A stretch of DNA of 64,000 nt from Chaetorhynchus papuensis (GCA_013396525.1 VWYX01000273.1:730599-794598), one strand, 5' to 3'; counted from the stretch's first letter, positions 37,101 through 49,609 are shown. Numbers and translations: made by a program. Notes: a model not told the origin generated them from the sequence alone.

Positions 37101-40100
37101 CTGGGACTGCAACCAAGAAACCTACTTCTTTGGCATAGAGTGCCCTTTGTCTCCCTGCACTGCCAGGATTGTGGGAAAACCAGAGCTCTTGCTTTTGGGT
37201 TTTTTTGGGGGTTTTGTTTTAGTTTGGGGTTTTTTTAAGGTTCTTTGTCCAGTAAGCCACGAGATCGTGTGCAGAGGCTTAGGATCTCCTATTCACCTTA
37301 GATCATGAAGTTTGTTACAGTAGAAAATGAAGATATTTTCACAGTACCAGAAAGGATATGTTGTCAGCTTGTCCCTGTTTCTTTCTCCAGAAAAACGATC
37401 AATTGTGTATGCCAAGTACAAAATAAAGCCCTGCATGCATTATACTAACTTATGAAATCAGCTTCTCAGCAGCAACAAAATCTGTCTGCAAATAGTGAGG
37501 AAAACAAACTTATCTAGATATGGCATACTGAGAAAACTGAGCTGCCGTGCAAACTTGTTGTTGTAATTCTCCCCTCCCATTTCATTTGCTCCCTGTGCCC
37601 TTCTTGTTTATTGTATGGGTCTAAATGTAGGATGCGAGATCTTTGCTGCAAAAACCATGTAGCTGCACATGTGGCAAATATTGTGCAAACACTCCATACC
37701 AGGTATAGATTTGGGGAGTATTCTGTTCCAAAACCAAATAATCTGGTAAATCCAAAGCCTTAAAGGGGTGATTGCCTCCTTTGTTTTGGCAGAATTATTT
37801 TCCTATGCTTCTCAAAGTACAGCTCTTATATAAGGAGAAATTATGTACTGGTTCTTCAAGCACAGTTTGGTTAGGCATCCTTTGCCAAGCCTGGTTGTTT
37901 GGAAGCAGGTAAGTTAAGCTGTGCAGGCTTTCGTATCGCTGATGTAAAATTAATTCTGACACTGATCTGTCTTCCCAACGCCTTGTAAAGTCAACAAGAG
38001 CTGAACAGACCGTTAAGAAAGCAACTGTAACAGAATTAACCTCTCCCTAAAAAAACTCTGTGGGGTTCTTTGCTTGTAACTTGAAGACCTGCCTGCTCCA
38101 AAGGAACCTTTCTGTTATTCAAGCCAGAACCAGTTCCCAAGGATTGTTGCTTTGCTTGAAAAAGTGATGTATTCACTCAGGCTGTTAGAAGGAGGCAGAA
38201 CTTTAATTTATGCTTTCACTTTTAACTGATTTCCTTTTTGTTTATTCCCTCACAGTCATACATTCTTGTCACATCACCACTGACAGGAATTATACTCCAG
38301 CTCAGGTCATTCTGTCATTTTAAATCTGATTGTTAGAGCAAAGGAAAAAATGAGGTCAATAATTGCTACCATTTTCTTAGGAACTGACAGGCCACATCTG
38401 AGATCTCCCTAGAGAAATCTTCTTTAATTACAAGTTAAGCTGATGTTCCCCTGTGTAGCAGGTAGAATTGAGCAGGATTACTTTTAAAAGGATTGCACTG
38501 ATCTGCTTTGGTGACAGTTTCATTTTGAAATTCTGATAACAAGCAAGAGGATGGATTATAAAGATACGGTTCTTGGGAGTGTACATAAGTGACACACACT
38601 GCAAATTGGGCTGCAGCAGCAACTCTTCCTTTTTACTCTTCTTTTAAGGCCATATAATATCTATTTTAAGTGCTGCAATTGGCTTGCATTACTTTAGTGA
38701 CTACTTAGAATGATCTCAAAGAACATAGCAAAAAAAAGTTTGGAAATTGTAGAAAAGAAATCATGCAAGCAGTGATTCAAGAAAGGGAATTTTTAGTCTT
38801 GGAGACACTGTGACCCTCAGCCTTTGACAAGATCGAGCAATGAAAAATGTGTAAAAGGCAGAATGCTTTCAAGCACTTCAGTTATGAAAGGGTTTTGTAA
38901 AACTAAGTAAAAATTAATGGCTCTTAAATCACTTTTCTTCTAACCCACAGAACTGTAGTGGAGAAACTTTCCAAATTCCTTTTCCTTGTACTTAAAAAAA
39001 AAAAAAAAGGTTGAACAGCTAATTAATTTTGCAAAAGCAATTTATCTCACAATAACTGATCTGACAGTGGCGTGACTGGTAAAATAATTCTTGCCTCATT
39101 TTATGTGAGCAGTTAGTATTTTCTATGACTCCTAGCAGGCTGCACAGTCCAGAAACAAGACTGATGTCTGAAATAGCTCACATGCTTACAATTTTTTCCC
39201 TAAAATTCTTCTGCCTCTTAGTGCTTTCTCACCTGTGGTATTGATGGTGTTTCAACCTGATTTGTATCCTGACAGAAACCATAAAGCAGCTATTCCTCCA
39301 TTCTTCTTCCCATGTGTGGGATGAGCAGGTGCAGTGCTGAGCAGGACTGCAAAACCAAGTGAAAATAGACCTCTTGTTAAACAAAATTTAAAATCCCGAG
39401 GCAGAAGGAAGCTAAATATTAGCATAAATATTACCTTTCTTCAGAAGCGAGAAGTCTGGAGTATGTTGGCTCCTCATCTGAAAACAGCTCAAACTCTCAT
39501 TTCCAGTGTGAGTCACCAACCATCTACCCACAACTGATCAGGCTTGAGAGAAAAGTGTTCCTCCAGCATCTCCTGGTTGTAAAGGCCTGTCGCACAGAAG
39601 TGAGGTGCTTGCAAAGTGCCCGCTTTGGGCAGCAACCCCCAAAGCCAGGCAATCCATTTTCAGGAGTTTTACACCCAGTAGAGGGTTGCACAACTCACTC
39701 CATACGTGTAACTGCACTAAAGCAATACATGCTGGGGTTTGGGCTTTTGTCATGCATTATTATAAATTTGGCAGTACGAGGCAGAACTTGCCCTTCTACT
39801 TCACTACAGCTAAAATCTGGCATTTTCAGAGAGCCATAAGAAACCTCTCTTTGTGAAACCTCACAGTATCACAAGTTAAGACCAAGTCTTTTGGAGGGAG
39901 AAGGAAAAAATAGAAAGCAGGGTAATTTTTGTTAGCTAGGAAGAGAGAATGAAAACACAAACGCAAAGCTTTTACAGTTTGATCTTCATTTTGTATCACA
40001 ATATTTTGGAAAGGTGAATGTTAGAAGATCCAAAAGTAAATTTAATTTTTTTTCCTTTCATTGCATTGGGTTGTCATCCATTGCGTTTTCAAAAACTCCC

Positions 40101-41164
40101 TTATGTGTGAGATAACATTATCATTCCTTAAGCTGTTGCTTCAGAGAAGCATTTCAGCAGCAAGGGTCACCTGTAGATTCACACCTGTAAAAAACAAGAA
40201 GAAAGTCAGCAGTGAGGGTGGATATTGCAGCTGTAGGTGAGAGGGATTGCAGCTGGTGTGGGCCGTGTGCCTGCACTGTGGTCACAGCCACCAGCAGGAT
40301 GGGGTGCAGACATGTTTTAGGAAAGACCAAGCATAGCAGGTTTCCTTGGGTCACTCTGCTGTTCCGAGGTGACCAGCTAAAGCCTAGCCTGGAGCTCAGA
40401 GACCTGAAGCAGAGTGTGCATGCTGTTTTGGGGGGCAATGAGCAAGCTCACCAAAGGGATCTGCTTCCTCAGGGTGAGGAACACTTGTACCCACAATTTG
40501 TACCTACAAGTGCCACGTGGGCAGCAAGACAAAGGCTCTGCCTTTAGTGGGCCACTGTTTCTCTTAAAGCTCTCTGTGAATAATACTCAGAGAGCCATAA
40601 GATGCCTGAGGAGGGGTTGTCAAGAGAGCCGCGTGCTCTGACTCATGTGGGGCCCACCCAAACTCGCACTCCACAGAGGAAAGTGTGGAAGTTTTTCAAC
40701 CTTCGAGCCGCAAAGTCATCTGCTTCCCTTTCACCAGAAGGAAAGATAACACAGGAACAGATACTGAAGGATGGGGTTGGCTTTCTGCCACCAGCTGCCT
40801 TAGCAGAAGATGGGAATTAAGTCAGGGGAGGTCTGTGCCAAGTCCATTCTGGCCTTGCTCTTTTCTGTGGTAGCTTCTATCTGCCTGTGGGAGCTGTTGG
40901 TTTGATGCTGCTCTTTCTCCACTGTGGGCAGTGACAGGGGATGTTTGCTGGGTCCACTACTGCTTTAACATTCTGGTCTGGTTTTGGTGTGGAAACACCC
41001 CCAAAAAGTACCATTGGCACAAATGGAACTGCATAAAGGTGACATTATTCACCAGAGACATGTGGAATCTGCACTGAAACTTGGTTTAGGTACACATTTG
41101 ACAAAAGATCAGCTTCTAACTCCCCAAAGAGCAGAGGCATACTATCAAGAGGAAAGATTTCTTC

Positions 41165-41245
41165 TTTGAGCAACCTGGTCTAGTGAAAGGTCCCTGCCCA
41201 TGGTAGGAGGGTCGGAACTAAATGATCTTTAAGGTCAAACTGCTC
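41165..41245 (+). mobile_element. CR1 LINE 3' tail
   Basis: This shows 'ctttgagcaacctggtctag', 'tgaaaggtccctgcccatgg' and 'ggaactaaatgatctttaag', the standard order of a CR1 3' end. The final ATTCTATG repeat is no longer recognisable, so the tail is decayed or cut short. Confidence 0.85.
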
Positions 41246-43359
41246 TTCTACCTAACTTGAACTCAAATCTGACATCTTTTTATGACTTTCTTGACTGCTT
41301 GGGCTGGCACATCCCCCTGAATTTTTGAGGGTAGTCAGCCATCACAAGCATCAAAGAAAAAGGAAAAATTGGAACTGAAATAATTCATCTCAACATCTGG
41401 ATTCTAGTCCCTGCTCAGACGCATACTTAAGTTTTCCATAGGGAGACAAGAGCTGTAGTTGAAGCAAAATAAATTCTAGAGTTAACTGCTAGTCTGAGGC
41501 TCAGGGCAGATTTAGAATGCAAGCTGAAAGTCCACTGAGATACTAAAAAGAGAGCAGGTGTGAACACTGGTATCACAGGCACCCCGGCACGCTGGCTGCT
41601 GCTTGTATCCAGGTACAGCTTTCTTATCTTGACTGTGTTTGCAAGGGGAAATACTTGTGTAGGTGCCCAGCTCCAGAAACAGCCTCTGGCAGTCAGAGGG
41701 AAGCAGCCACAGCTGCTCAGTTGCCACCCTCCAGAAAGGGAGCTCCTGTTCCCTCTCCATCTGTCTGCACAGTGCAGGGAGCCGGGTACCCAGATTTTGT
41801 GCCTTGAATAGGAAGCTTCCACACCTCCCTTGGGACCACAGAGCTCATCAAGACACCTCAGCATCACACACCACAGCACTACACCTCAGACCTCTCGGAA
41901 GATTCAACTCTTCCTTGAAAGGTCTGTTTGAGTAGAGAGAACACGGAACTGAAATTGAAGATGAAATTAAATTCAGTTTGCTGGTGTAAGGAGCATCTTT
42001 TAGCATGCTCCTGGTGATTTAGGCAGTCAAATATTCTGCTTCAGTTTTGATGCAAATACTGCTGGCAGCCTCCTGATTCCCTTCAGGCACTGCTAAGCCC
42101 TGTAGTAAAATTTCTCTGACCAGCAATGAATTAAGAGGATCTGAAGTCAGGCCACCTAGGCAGCTTAAATGCCAGATAAAACCTCTGACTACATTTAGCT
42201 GTGTCTTCCAATGCTTACCAAATTTACATCTACTCATTTTTTATGTCAGAAATGGCCAGCCAGTCCTCTTGTTGAGGAATTCACTAAAAACTGCATTTTC
42301 TTCCAGGCAGGTAACCTGAGCAGTTGCTGAGGGAAAACCTGCAAGCCTGCCTTCCCTTTGCAGCTACCTTCCCCTTATCTTTACATCCTCAGCAACACCA
42401 TCATCAACTCAGTTCCCTCTTCAGTGACTAAATCAGCACAAGAGAAGGTGTTCAGCACTTCTGGCTGTAATCCCTGTTCAAACAGCTGTTCTCAGTTCTC
42501 TCCAGAGAAAACTGGCCTATTTGATGATCAGTTCCCCCACCAATTTGCTTTGTCAGATAACAGGCAGACCTGCGAGCTACCAGCCAACCTGCAGTCGGTC
42601 ATTTCCAAATACATCCGAAAAATAACCCTCAACTGCAAACAAAACTGTCACAAAAGGTGCTGAATTTGGTAATATCTACTGGGAAAACATCCAGACATTT
42701 GCACATATGCATGCAAGCTTTAGCAGTGAAATGAATTGTGTATTGCATGGCATGAAAAATTAATAGGAGTAAAACATGATCTGGTTGAAAAACATTGAAA
42801 ATCAGATGAAGTTTTTCAGACCAGACATGGCTCTCACTGAAACCTTTTAGAAATACTGTATGTTTCACAAATGTACACAGTGTTGTTCTATGCTACCTTC
42901 AGAGCTGCTCTTGAAGTTTTTAAAATAATTTACTGACCACAGTAACATCTTTCTTTCTTGGAGTACTTACTGTCTAATGTGAAAACCTTTAGAAGAAATA
43001 GGAAGAGAAAAGAAACATACAAAGACAATTGATTTTTTTTATTTTCTGTGCTAAAGCTGGAACAGCCTTCTTTTGTTTTTTTTTTCCACCATACCATATT
43101 TTTCAGAGATTTTTGCATTACATTAAAATGTATTACACAACTTGCATTTCCAAAGCAAAGATACAGCTCTGTCTTCTCTTGGAATTCTAAAAGAATCACT
43201 ATATATTTAGATGGAGTAGTTCACACATAGTTCTTTTCCTAGCTATTCTTGCCTATTTTCTGCAAAGTAGGAGCATTACCAAACGTTGTCCACATATTAT
43301 ACGGGCACCTCTCCAGACACAGACCACTGGCAGAACTTCTCTCACTTCCCTTAGCTTCA

Positions 43360-43433
43360 GCCACTTGCCTAATGGATAAGGCACTGGCTTCCTAAACCAG
43401 GGATTGTGGGTTTGAGTCCCATCTGGGGTGCCA
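43360..43433 (+). pseudogene. tRNA-Arg(CCT)-like sequence ending in CCA
   Basis: This 74-bp segment follows vertebrate tRNA-Arg(CCT) almost throughout: GCCTAATGGATAAGGCACTG in the D arm, an anticodon loop TTCCTAA with CCT at 43391-43393, CCAGGGATTGTGGG, a B box GGTTTGAGTCC (43409-43419) and CTGGGGTG, followed by CCA. The 5' acceptor strand is altered and about two bases short, so it no longer pairs with CTGGGGT. The top pair of the anticodon stem is also broken, and the invariant TTCG has become TTTG. It is therefore not a working tRNA gene. The CCA, not encoded in eukaryotic tRNA genes, and the LTR six bases away suggest a reverse-transcribed tRNA, on the minus strand an extended primer-binding site. 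A decayed gene with a chance CCA is the alternative. Confidence 0.8.
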
Positions 43434-43439
43434 AAAAAC

Positions 43440-43877
43440 TGATGCCTTGAGAGGCCTCCTAGAAACAGAGACTAGACAGGAGTAAAGGGAATAAGGTAGG
43501 TATTTATTTGAAAGGCCTTCAGGGGTACACCCTGGGGAGCCAGAGGCTGTTGCCAAAATGGACCCCAAGATGGATGAAAGGTCACGAGTTCTTCACACTT
43601 TTATAGGTTTGGTTCATTTGCATACCAGGGTTAATTCTTCAATTAAAGCTTCAGTTAAAGATGTAATTTCCCCTCAGCTTGCCCCCTCAGAGGCTCTTTG
43701 GTTTATACTTTTTGGGCCTAGGACGGTCTGGGTGTCCTTGAAGAGCAGGCCCGGAGAGGCTTTGTTATGTCTACCCAGCACGAGAGGACAGAAATTAATA
43801 GGATACAAGAAACTTCAGAGTTACACACTAGGCAGTACAGGATTTGAAAAATATAAAAATTAAAACCTAAGGCATCA
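43440..43877 (-). mobile_element. Endogenous retrovirus LTR (single copy)
   Basis: On the minus strand the element starts TGATGCCTTAGG and ends CAAGGCATCA, giving TG...CA ends and perfect 9-bp terminal inverted repeats (TGATGCCTT/AAGGCATCA). Internally it has a TATA box TATAAAAG (43598-43605) and a polyadenylation signal AATAAA (43503-43508) in the right order for U3-R-U5, with total length 438 bp. No second copy is seen in the window. Flanking pentamers (AAAAC and TTGTC) do not match, so no target-site duplication is visible. The sequence just beyond its U5 end is the tRNA-Arg-like segment, in the position of a primer-binding site. The family name is not assigned. Confidence 0.82.
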
Positions 43878-46689
43878 TTGTCACGCCAAATTACATGCCT
43901 TTGAAGGACAGATGGAAGGACTCAGGCAGTGGGATTGCTACTGCAGCAAAGACATCTCCCGTGGATCCATCTAATGTTGGCAAAAGAGCCCTTTAGCCAG
44001 CCCAGGTTACTACAGAGGGCTGTGCTTCTTCTAGGAGTTCTGGCAACACTGCTCTGCTGGGTAAGGCTTTTGTGGCGTGGCCCCTAATCTTGGTCAGCCA
44101 CCGGAGTGGAGAGAATGTCCCGGAATGTGGGACACAAATTACAATGTCAAGTAAGGACTCCAGTTTCTGTCTCTTCAAATGATTAATCTAAAATGCTAAT
44201 GAAGAAGATCTAAGATAATGTCTCCTCTAGCTACTTTTTTCCTTCCCTCCCTCCCAGTACATCCATGGGACATAGCAGCAGTCTCATCCCCCAGCTAGCT
44301 GTGTTTCCCCATGAGCTCACTCCAGCTTGTTCCTACTCTCAGTGAGATTATCTAGCAGTGAGACCCATACATTAAGCATAAATTACACAAAGCAACAGTT
44401 TATTGCCAACTCCTGGATGTCCTGCCTCCCAATTTCATTGAACATCTCCCTTCCTACAAGACACAATTCATAGCAAAATCTGGCTCACCCTTCTGCCTTT
44501 AGCTTCAACTTTCTCTGCAGTTCACACATAAATCCTTAAAAAAGTGCTTTCTTTTGGGATTTTTTTTTACATGTGTTTCCCCTACAGATATAACACACAA
44601 ATCATAGAAGGTAAAGATGACAAAACCCTAGCAGGTTGTCTGAAGCAATCTGTGATGGAGAATTGTTCCCTACTGTACATCTTTGATCAAGAATAATTTT
44701 AAATGCTTCAAGTAATAAAAAGCTAAACAATTTAATCTGTAAGCAGCTCTGAGCTGGACTCAGCTTTGCTTCATTTCATCCACTATTTCAGCCATTCTAG
44801 AGCCAACACTACCATTTACAAAATCTTCTTTAATATTTATATATTTAAATACATGCACGGTAGCATCTAAGATCAGTTTCTTTAAACATGCTGATAAAAT
44901 TGGATTAATTCCAGTACTTCTCAGTCACTATGTACTGAGCAGAACTCTTCAGGGGATTAAGGAAAAATTGCCATTTAAACTATAAAAATAATCATTTAGA
45001 TAATACATGTATTTTCTATCAGGGTAGTTTAAAATATCACAGTTACTTCCAGGAGCTGTATCAGAGAGCAGAGACTGGCACCCATTTCCACTTTTTCTTT
45101 GAAGTCTGAAATGAGATCTTGTTTTGTACAGAGTATCCTAATTTCTATGTAGCTGTGAAAGAACAAGCAACAAATTATCTCGGATTTTTGAGGCGCTGAA
45201 TGACATTCAAAGCTTCTGAATGAAAAAAAACCCCAAACCAGCAGTAATACAAAGAGTTTCCAGATAGCATAAGTAAGATTGAATGCAGTTTACTCATCTG
45301 TAAGAAGTTTATTTCAGAAAGATTTTTCATGTTTCTATTGGATCCAGATAGTTTGGTTATAAAGCTGTATAAAGAGAAAACCTACATCACTTGAGGCAGT
45401 GTTTTCACTGGGCAATAAATAATGCCTAATGACAGATCATTGGTATTTTGAGAGATCAAAGGTATTTTTGACAAATCAAAGTTATTTTGATATCTGCGCT
45501 GTTTAGACAGCATTTACGTAATTTTTACATAGCTTATACTGCTTTTGCTAAAACTACTAGAGAACCAGTAGACATTGGTCTCTCAATGAAGACCAACGCT
45601 GACGAAGATATATAAATGTAGAACAAGAAGTGATATATTTTTTACATACCCGGTGACTTTGAAATTGTGTTTTAGGTGCAATGGCATGAAAACTAATTCA
45701 CTTATTAGCACTGTGCTACCTATTCACTTACTTACATTTCTGTGCAAAATTGCTGAAGTATCTCATTAGAGAGATCTCTGTTGCTTTATCATCATTGACT
45801 TTATTGTCCCTCCCCATCTTTCCATTTGGGTGATTTGGTTTGCTCAGATAACCTACTGTCTTTTTTATAGGTTTAGGTAAATAGATCTTACACAGATCTG
45901 TCCAAAATCCTGCCAAGGAATATACATTGCTAATACCCAGAGCAATGTCCTGTACAAAAGAAGAAACAACATGAAAAACATGTTAATCTTTAGCCTTGTA
46001 ACCCAAATACCTTCGTTGATAAAGGCTATTACGGTGATTTGCCAGAGAGAAGTGAGTTGTCTGAGCACATGGATTTGTTCAGACTAGTTTTATTTGCTTT
46101 TCTTTAGAAATGTGACAGATCATGTTGAGCAAGACATTTGCATCTAATCTGCCCAGAGGTACTATTAAGGACATATTCTAAAACCAAGAAATATGATATA
46201 GTCTCTAGTAGCAGTGTTGACAGGAAGGTGACAAGACTAGTCACACAAAATTACCTTCCTTTTTTTAAGTAAGAATTTTTTTTTCCAAACTATTACTACT
46301 AGTTTTAGGTATATAAACAAATATATTTTCTATAACAATCTTACAAATCTGTACTTGTAAATCTATATTATTCTTCCTGTAACTAAAATAAGCTGTAAAA
46401 TATTGAAAGAGAGGCAAAGGCTGGGACATTCTCAAGAACAATATTTTTTTCTCTGCTCCACCTCCTTGAAAAAGTTCTACTCTCAAATTACCGATGAAAG
46501 CAACCCAGGCACTGAATTTTTGTGGTGCTAATTAAGATAGATGGGAACAGAATTGTCAGCTGGTACAAGTCCCCTCTGTGTCATTTAAGCACACTTATAA
46601 GGAGGTAGATTTAACTTGAGACTGGCTCATCTACTCAGCATGCTGCCTGCTCATCCTGACCAGGTGTAAGAGGTTACAAGTTGGATCAA

Positions 46690-47530
46690 TGATGACAGTA
46701 ACCTGTGTTGGGCAGGAGTGCTGATCTGCTTCAGGGTGGGAAGGCTCTGCAGAAGGATCTGGACAGGCTGAATTAATGGGTTGAGGCCAATGGTGTGAGG
46801 TCCAGCAAGGCCCATGAAGTGTTACAGGCTTGCGGCAGAGTGGCTGGGAAGCTGCTCTGTGGAAAAGGACCTAGACCAGTAGACAGTCGGTGGAAAGCAA
46901 GCCAGCAGTGTGCCCAGGTGGCCAAGGGCATCCTGGCCTGTATTAGCAATCGAGTGGCCAGCAGGACCAGGGCTGTGATTGTCCCCCGTACTCAGCACTG
47001 GTGAGGCCACGCCTTGAATCTTGTGTTCAGTTTTGGGCCCCTCACTACAAGAACAACATTGAGGTGCTGGAGCAGGTCCAGAGAAGGGCAATGGAGCTGG
47101 GGAAGGGTCTGGAGCACAAGTCCTGTAAGGAGCAGCTGAGGGAGCTGGGGGTGTTCAGCCTGGAGAAAAGGAGGCTCAGGGGGGACCTTATCACATTCCA
47201 CAGCTGCCTGAAAGGAGGCTGTAGCCAGGTGAGGGTCGATCTCTTCTCCCGGGTAACCAGCGACAGGGCAGGAGGAAGTGGCCTCAAATTGTGTTGGGGA
47301 AAGTTAGATTAGGTGTTAGGAAAAATTTCTTCACTGAAGGGGTTGTTAAGCTCTGGAACAGTCTGACCAGGGAAGTGATTTTATCACTATCCCTGGAGGT
47401 ATTTAAAAAACCTGAGTGCATAGATGTGGCACTCAGGAACATGGTCCAGTGGTGGAGTTGGCAGTGCTGGGTTTACAGATGGATTTGATGACCTAAAAGG
47501 TCTTTTCCAACCTAAACAATTCTATGATTC
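46690..47530 (+). mobile_element. CR1 LINE, 3' 0.85 kb with ORF2 C-terminus remnant
   Basis: This is a longer CR1 copy. Translation shows the end of ORF2: RPRLESCVQFWAPHYKNNIE, VQRRAMELGKGLEHKSC, KEQLRELGVFSLEKRRLRGD and, in a shifted frame, RKNFFTEGVVKLWNSLTREV. Frameshifts break the protein. It ends with 'ccaacctaaacaattctatg' and ATTCTATGATTC at about 47530. The 5' limit is approximate. Confidence 0.93.
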
Positions 47531-48204
47531 TTTTCTTTTATTCTGCTCTTTCTTCTTAATATTCTACAATTCCTGTTTCTCCATCTAACTGTTAGAAGCA
47601 TTCAGTACCTAATTTCCATTTCAATGGAGCCAAGAATAGGTTTATCTACAGTATTTTAATATAAAAGGAATATACATGGTGTTTTACTTTGTTCTGGACA
47701 TGTAAGATTTGTTTATGTAATGTAAGCATGAAAGCAAATAACTTTGCATGCTCATTCCTACAAGTCACTCAAATCCATTGAAATAGTTTTTCCAAAACAG
47801 TCTGTTAAGTCTAACCACAAAACCATTAGGCACAGCAGTAGGTCTGTTTCAAACTAATGCAGCAGGTGGGCACAGCACAGACAAACAGCAGCATGGCATT
47901 TCCCAAAGGGGAGTATCATTGTCATGAAGTAATAACAGAACTACTGCATAGCTCAAGGAGGTAAAAATGGAAACAGATTTTTGCACAAGTCCCACACCTG
48001 GAAATCGAGTCACCTCCTGTGACAGAAGCCCATCATTAGGCTGCTAAGGTAATTGTCTGAAATTCAGAAAATACCTTTCTTCGTGGGCTGTAGCCAGGAC
48101 ACTTTCCTAAAAGCTAGTTTGGTTTCTTCAGTGCTGTGAAGGTGAAGCATGAGAAACCCTTTTGTATCTAGAAATATTTTGTATCGTGAATCATTAGTTT
48201 CTTT

Positions 48205-48295
48205 TGAGCAAGTTTTTTTTGTTTTGGTTTTTGGGTTTTTTTTTGGTTTAGAAAATATATACTTTTAGTTTTGGGGGTTTTGTTGGGTTTTTCTC
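48205..48295. repeat. GTTTT-rich low-complexity tract
   Basis: Runs of T with interspersed G (TTTTGTTTTGG, GGGTTTTTTTTTTGG, GGGGGTTTTG) form a low-complexity tract. Similar tracts occur near 37195-37245, 50665-50702 and 59540-59600. Confidence 0.75.
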
Positions 48296-49545
48296 CAAGA
48301 AAACGTGCATGCAGCAGCATCTTGCAGAGACACAGGTTTACAGCCTAAGGTGCAGAAAGAACCTCTCATTGCCACATGTTCACACAAAATCTGTCCTGTC
48401 CACTTTGGACAATCTGAGGGCTAAAATCAAGAGCGGAAGAAACAGAAGGAAGGGGATTGGGAGTGCCAGGAGCTTGTCCCTGCCCAGATCACAACCCAAT
48501 CCCAGCAGAGGAATGGAGAGGCCAGGGCTGGACCTTCCAGGGTGCAAATATGGTTCTTCAGGAGGCAAATCTGTTTAACGGTGTCTGCAGCCCAGGCTGG
48601 TGTGGAGATATCTGGCACTCAAACGCACCCACAGCCCACAGCTGCTCTTGCTCTTCAGAGGTGCTCAGCATCACCCTGTGTCTCTCTCCTCAACCTGGCT
48701 GCATTTTCTCAGTGCTGAAATCAATTCATCAAGCACAGTAGGGCACTGTTGGGAAGAAGAGAGGAAGAACCTGGCTGACCTCAGGTTGTGGCAAAGGAAT
48801 TGTTCAGGCATTGGCATGCAGGAAGCCGCTGCCCAGAACTGGAGTCTGGGAAGAAATGTTTTGGAGAGATCACCACATCCAGCTGGGGGAAGGACTGTGT
48901 AGGTCATGGCTTAGCTCCCAACTCGGTCAAAAACAGACACAAATTTGCTAAACCTGCCAGCTTAGCAGTGTGGTTGACTTAGAGCTCAAAACACAATGTC
49001 TCTATAATGTAACCCTCCTCTTCCTGCCACCCTACATGGCCTGAACTTCATTACTGGACCTCTAGGTCCTTCTGTAGGCTTGTTTTATAGCAACTTGGGG
49101 CCTGATTTAGGGAAATCTCAGTTGGCTCACCTTAACTTAAATCACTTAAAAATTTCCTTCTTTAAGTGTAAAGCATTGAGATAATTCAGTTGAGGAAACA
49201 TATCAAAGAAGCATCGTTATTAGAGTGAAAACTACACCCATCACAACTGGATTTACTGTGATACCTGCTGATTTTCAATTGTGCAACCTTAATTTCCCTT
49301 CCTAAAGAGTTCTGGTTTGGGCAGTTTCCAGCAATGAGGCCTGTATTGTTATCTAAACCACAATGTGCCCTAAATTAATTTTTAAAGAGGTTTGGGGATT
49401 TTCAGTGTGCATGATGTTGTGTACTTTGGAAATACTTGAGCATGACACACTTTTTACAAGTTTATTGAAGTTTTTTTTTTAATCATATTCTCTCAGTGAC
49501 CCTGAGATAATGTCTTTGTCACATGTCCTTTTCCATGTTTTTTAG

Positions 49546-49609
49546 GAGACCCTGAAAGCTTTTGACCGGGAAGTAAATGAGTTTGTGGACTATATGTTTG
49601 GACCTCGAG
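49546..49609 (+). CDS. ELOVL2: ELOVL2 exon 2
   Basis: This 64-nt exon is flanked by TTTTTTAG and GTAAGC and encodes residues 2-22, ETLKAFDREVNEFVDYMFGP plus R, and the first base of Asp23. It forms the short cytosolic N-terminal segment that precedes the first membrane helix. The FGPRD motif spanning the exon 2/3 junction is characteristic of ELOVL2 and ELOVL5. The exon is too small to stand out as an open frame and was found through homology and splice phase (phase 0 in, phase 1 out). Confidence 0.93.

Larger units (their letters stand above)
24627..49545 (+). other. ELOVL2: ELOVL2 intron 1 (about 24.9 kb)
   Basis: The intron runs from GTGAGT at 24627 to TTTTTTAG at 49545, phase 0. Recognisable contents are the rest of the CpG island, a CpG-retaining block at about 33770-34150, a CR1 tail at 41165, a tRNA-Arg-like copy and LTR at 43360-43877, a long CR1 at about 46690-47530, and G/T-rich low-complexity tracts near 37195 and 48205. 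I recognise no other gene. Open frames such as 29641-30072 (minus) and 41427-41879 (minus) resemble nothing known. Confidence 0.85.

Noticed and set aside
41427..41879. 150-codon minus-strand open frame in ELOVL2 intron 1
   Set aside because: No recognisable family, no splice or promoter context, and open frames on the other strand cover the same bases. It was treated as chance in a locally GC-richer stretch.
43360..43430. Functional tRNA-Arg(CCT) gene
   Set aside because: The 5' acceptor strand does not pair with the 3' strand, the anticodon stem has a broken pair and the conserved TTCG is TTTG.
47001..47312. 103-codon open frame as a host gene
   Set aside because: The translation is the C-terminal end of CR1 ORF2 (VQRR...LEKRRLRGD), so it belongs to the retrotransposon.
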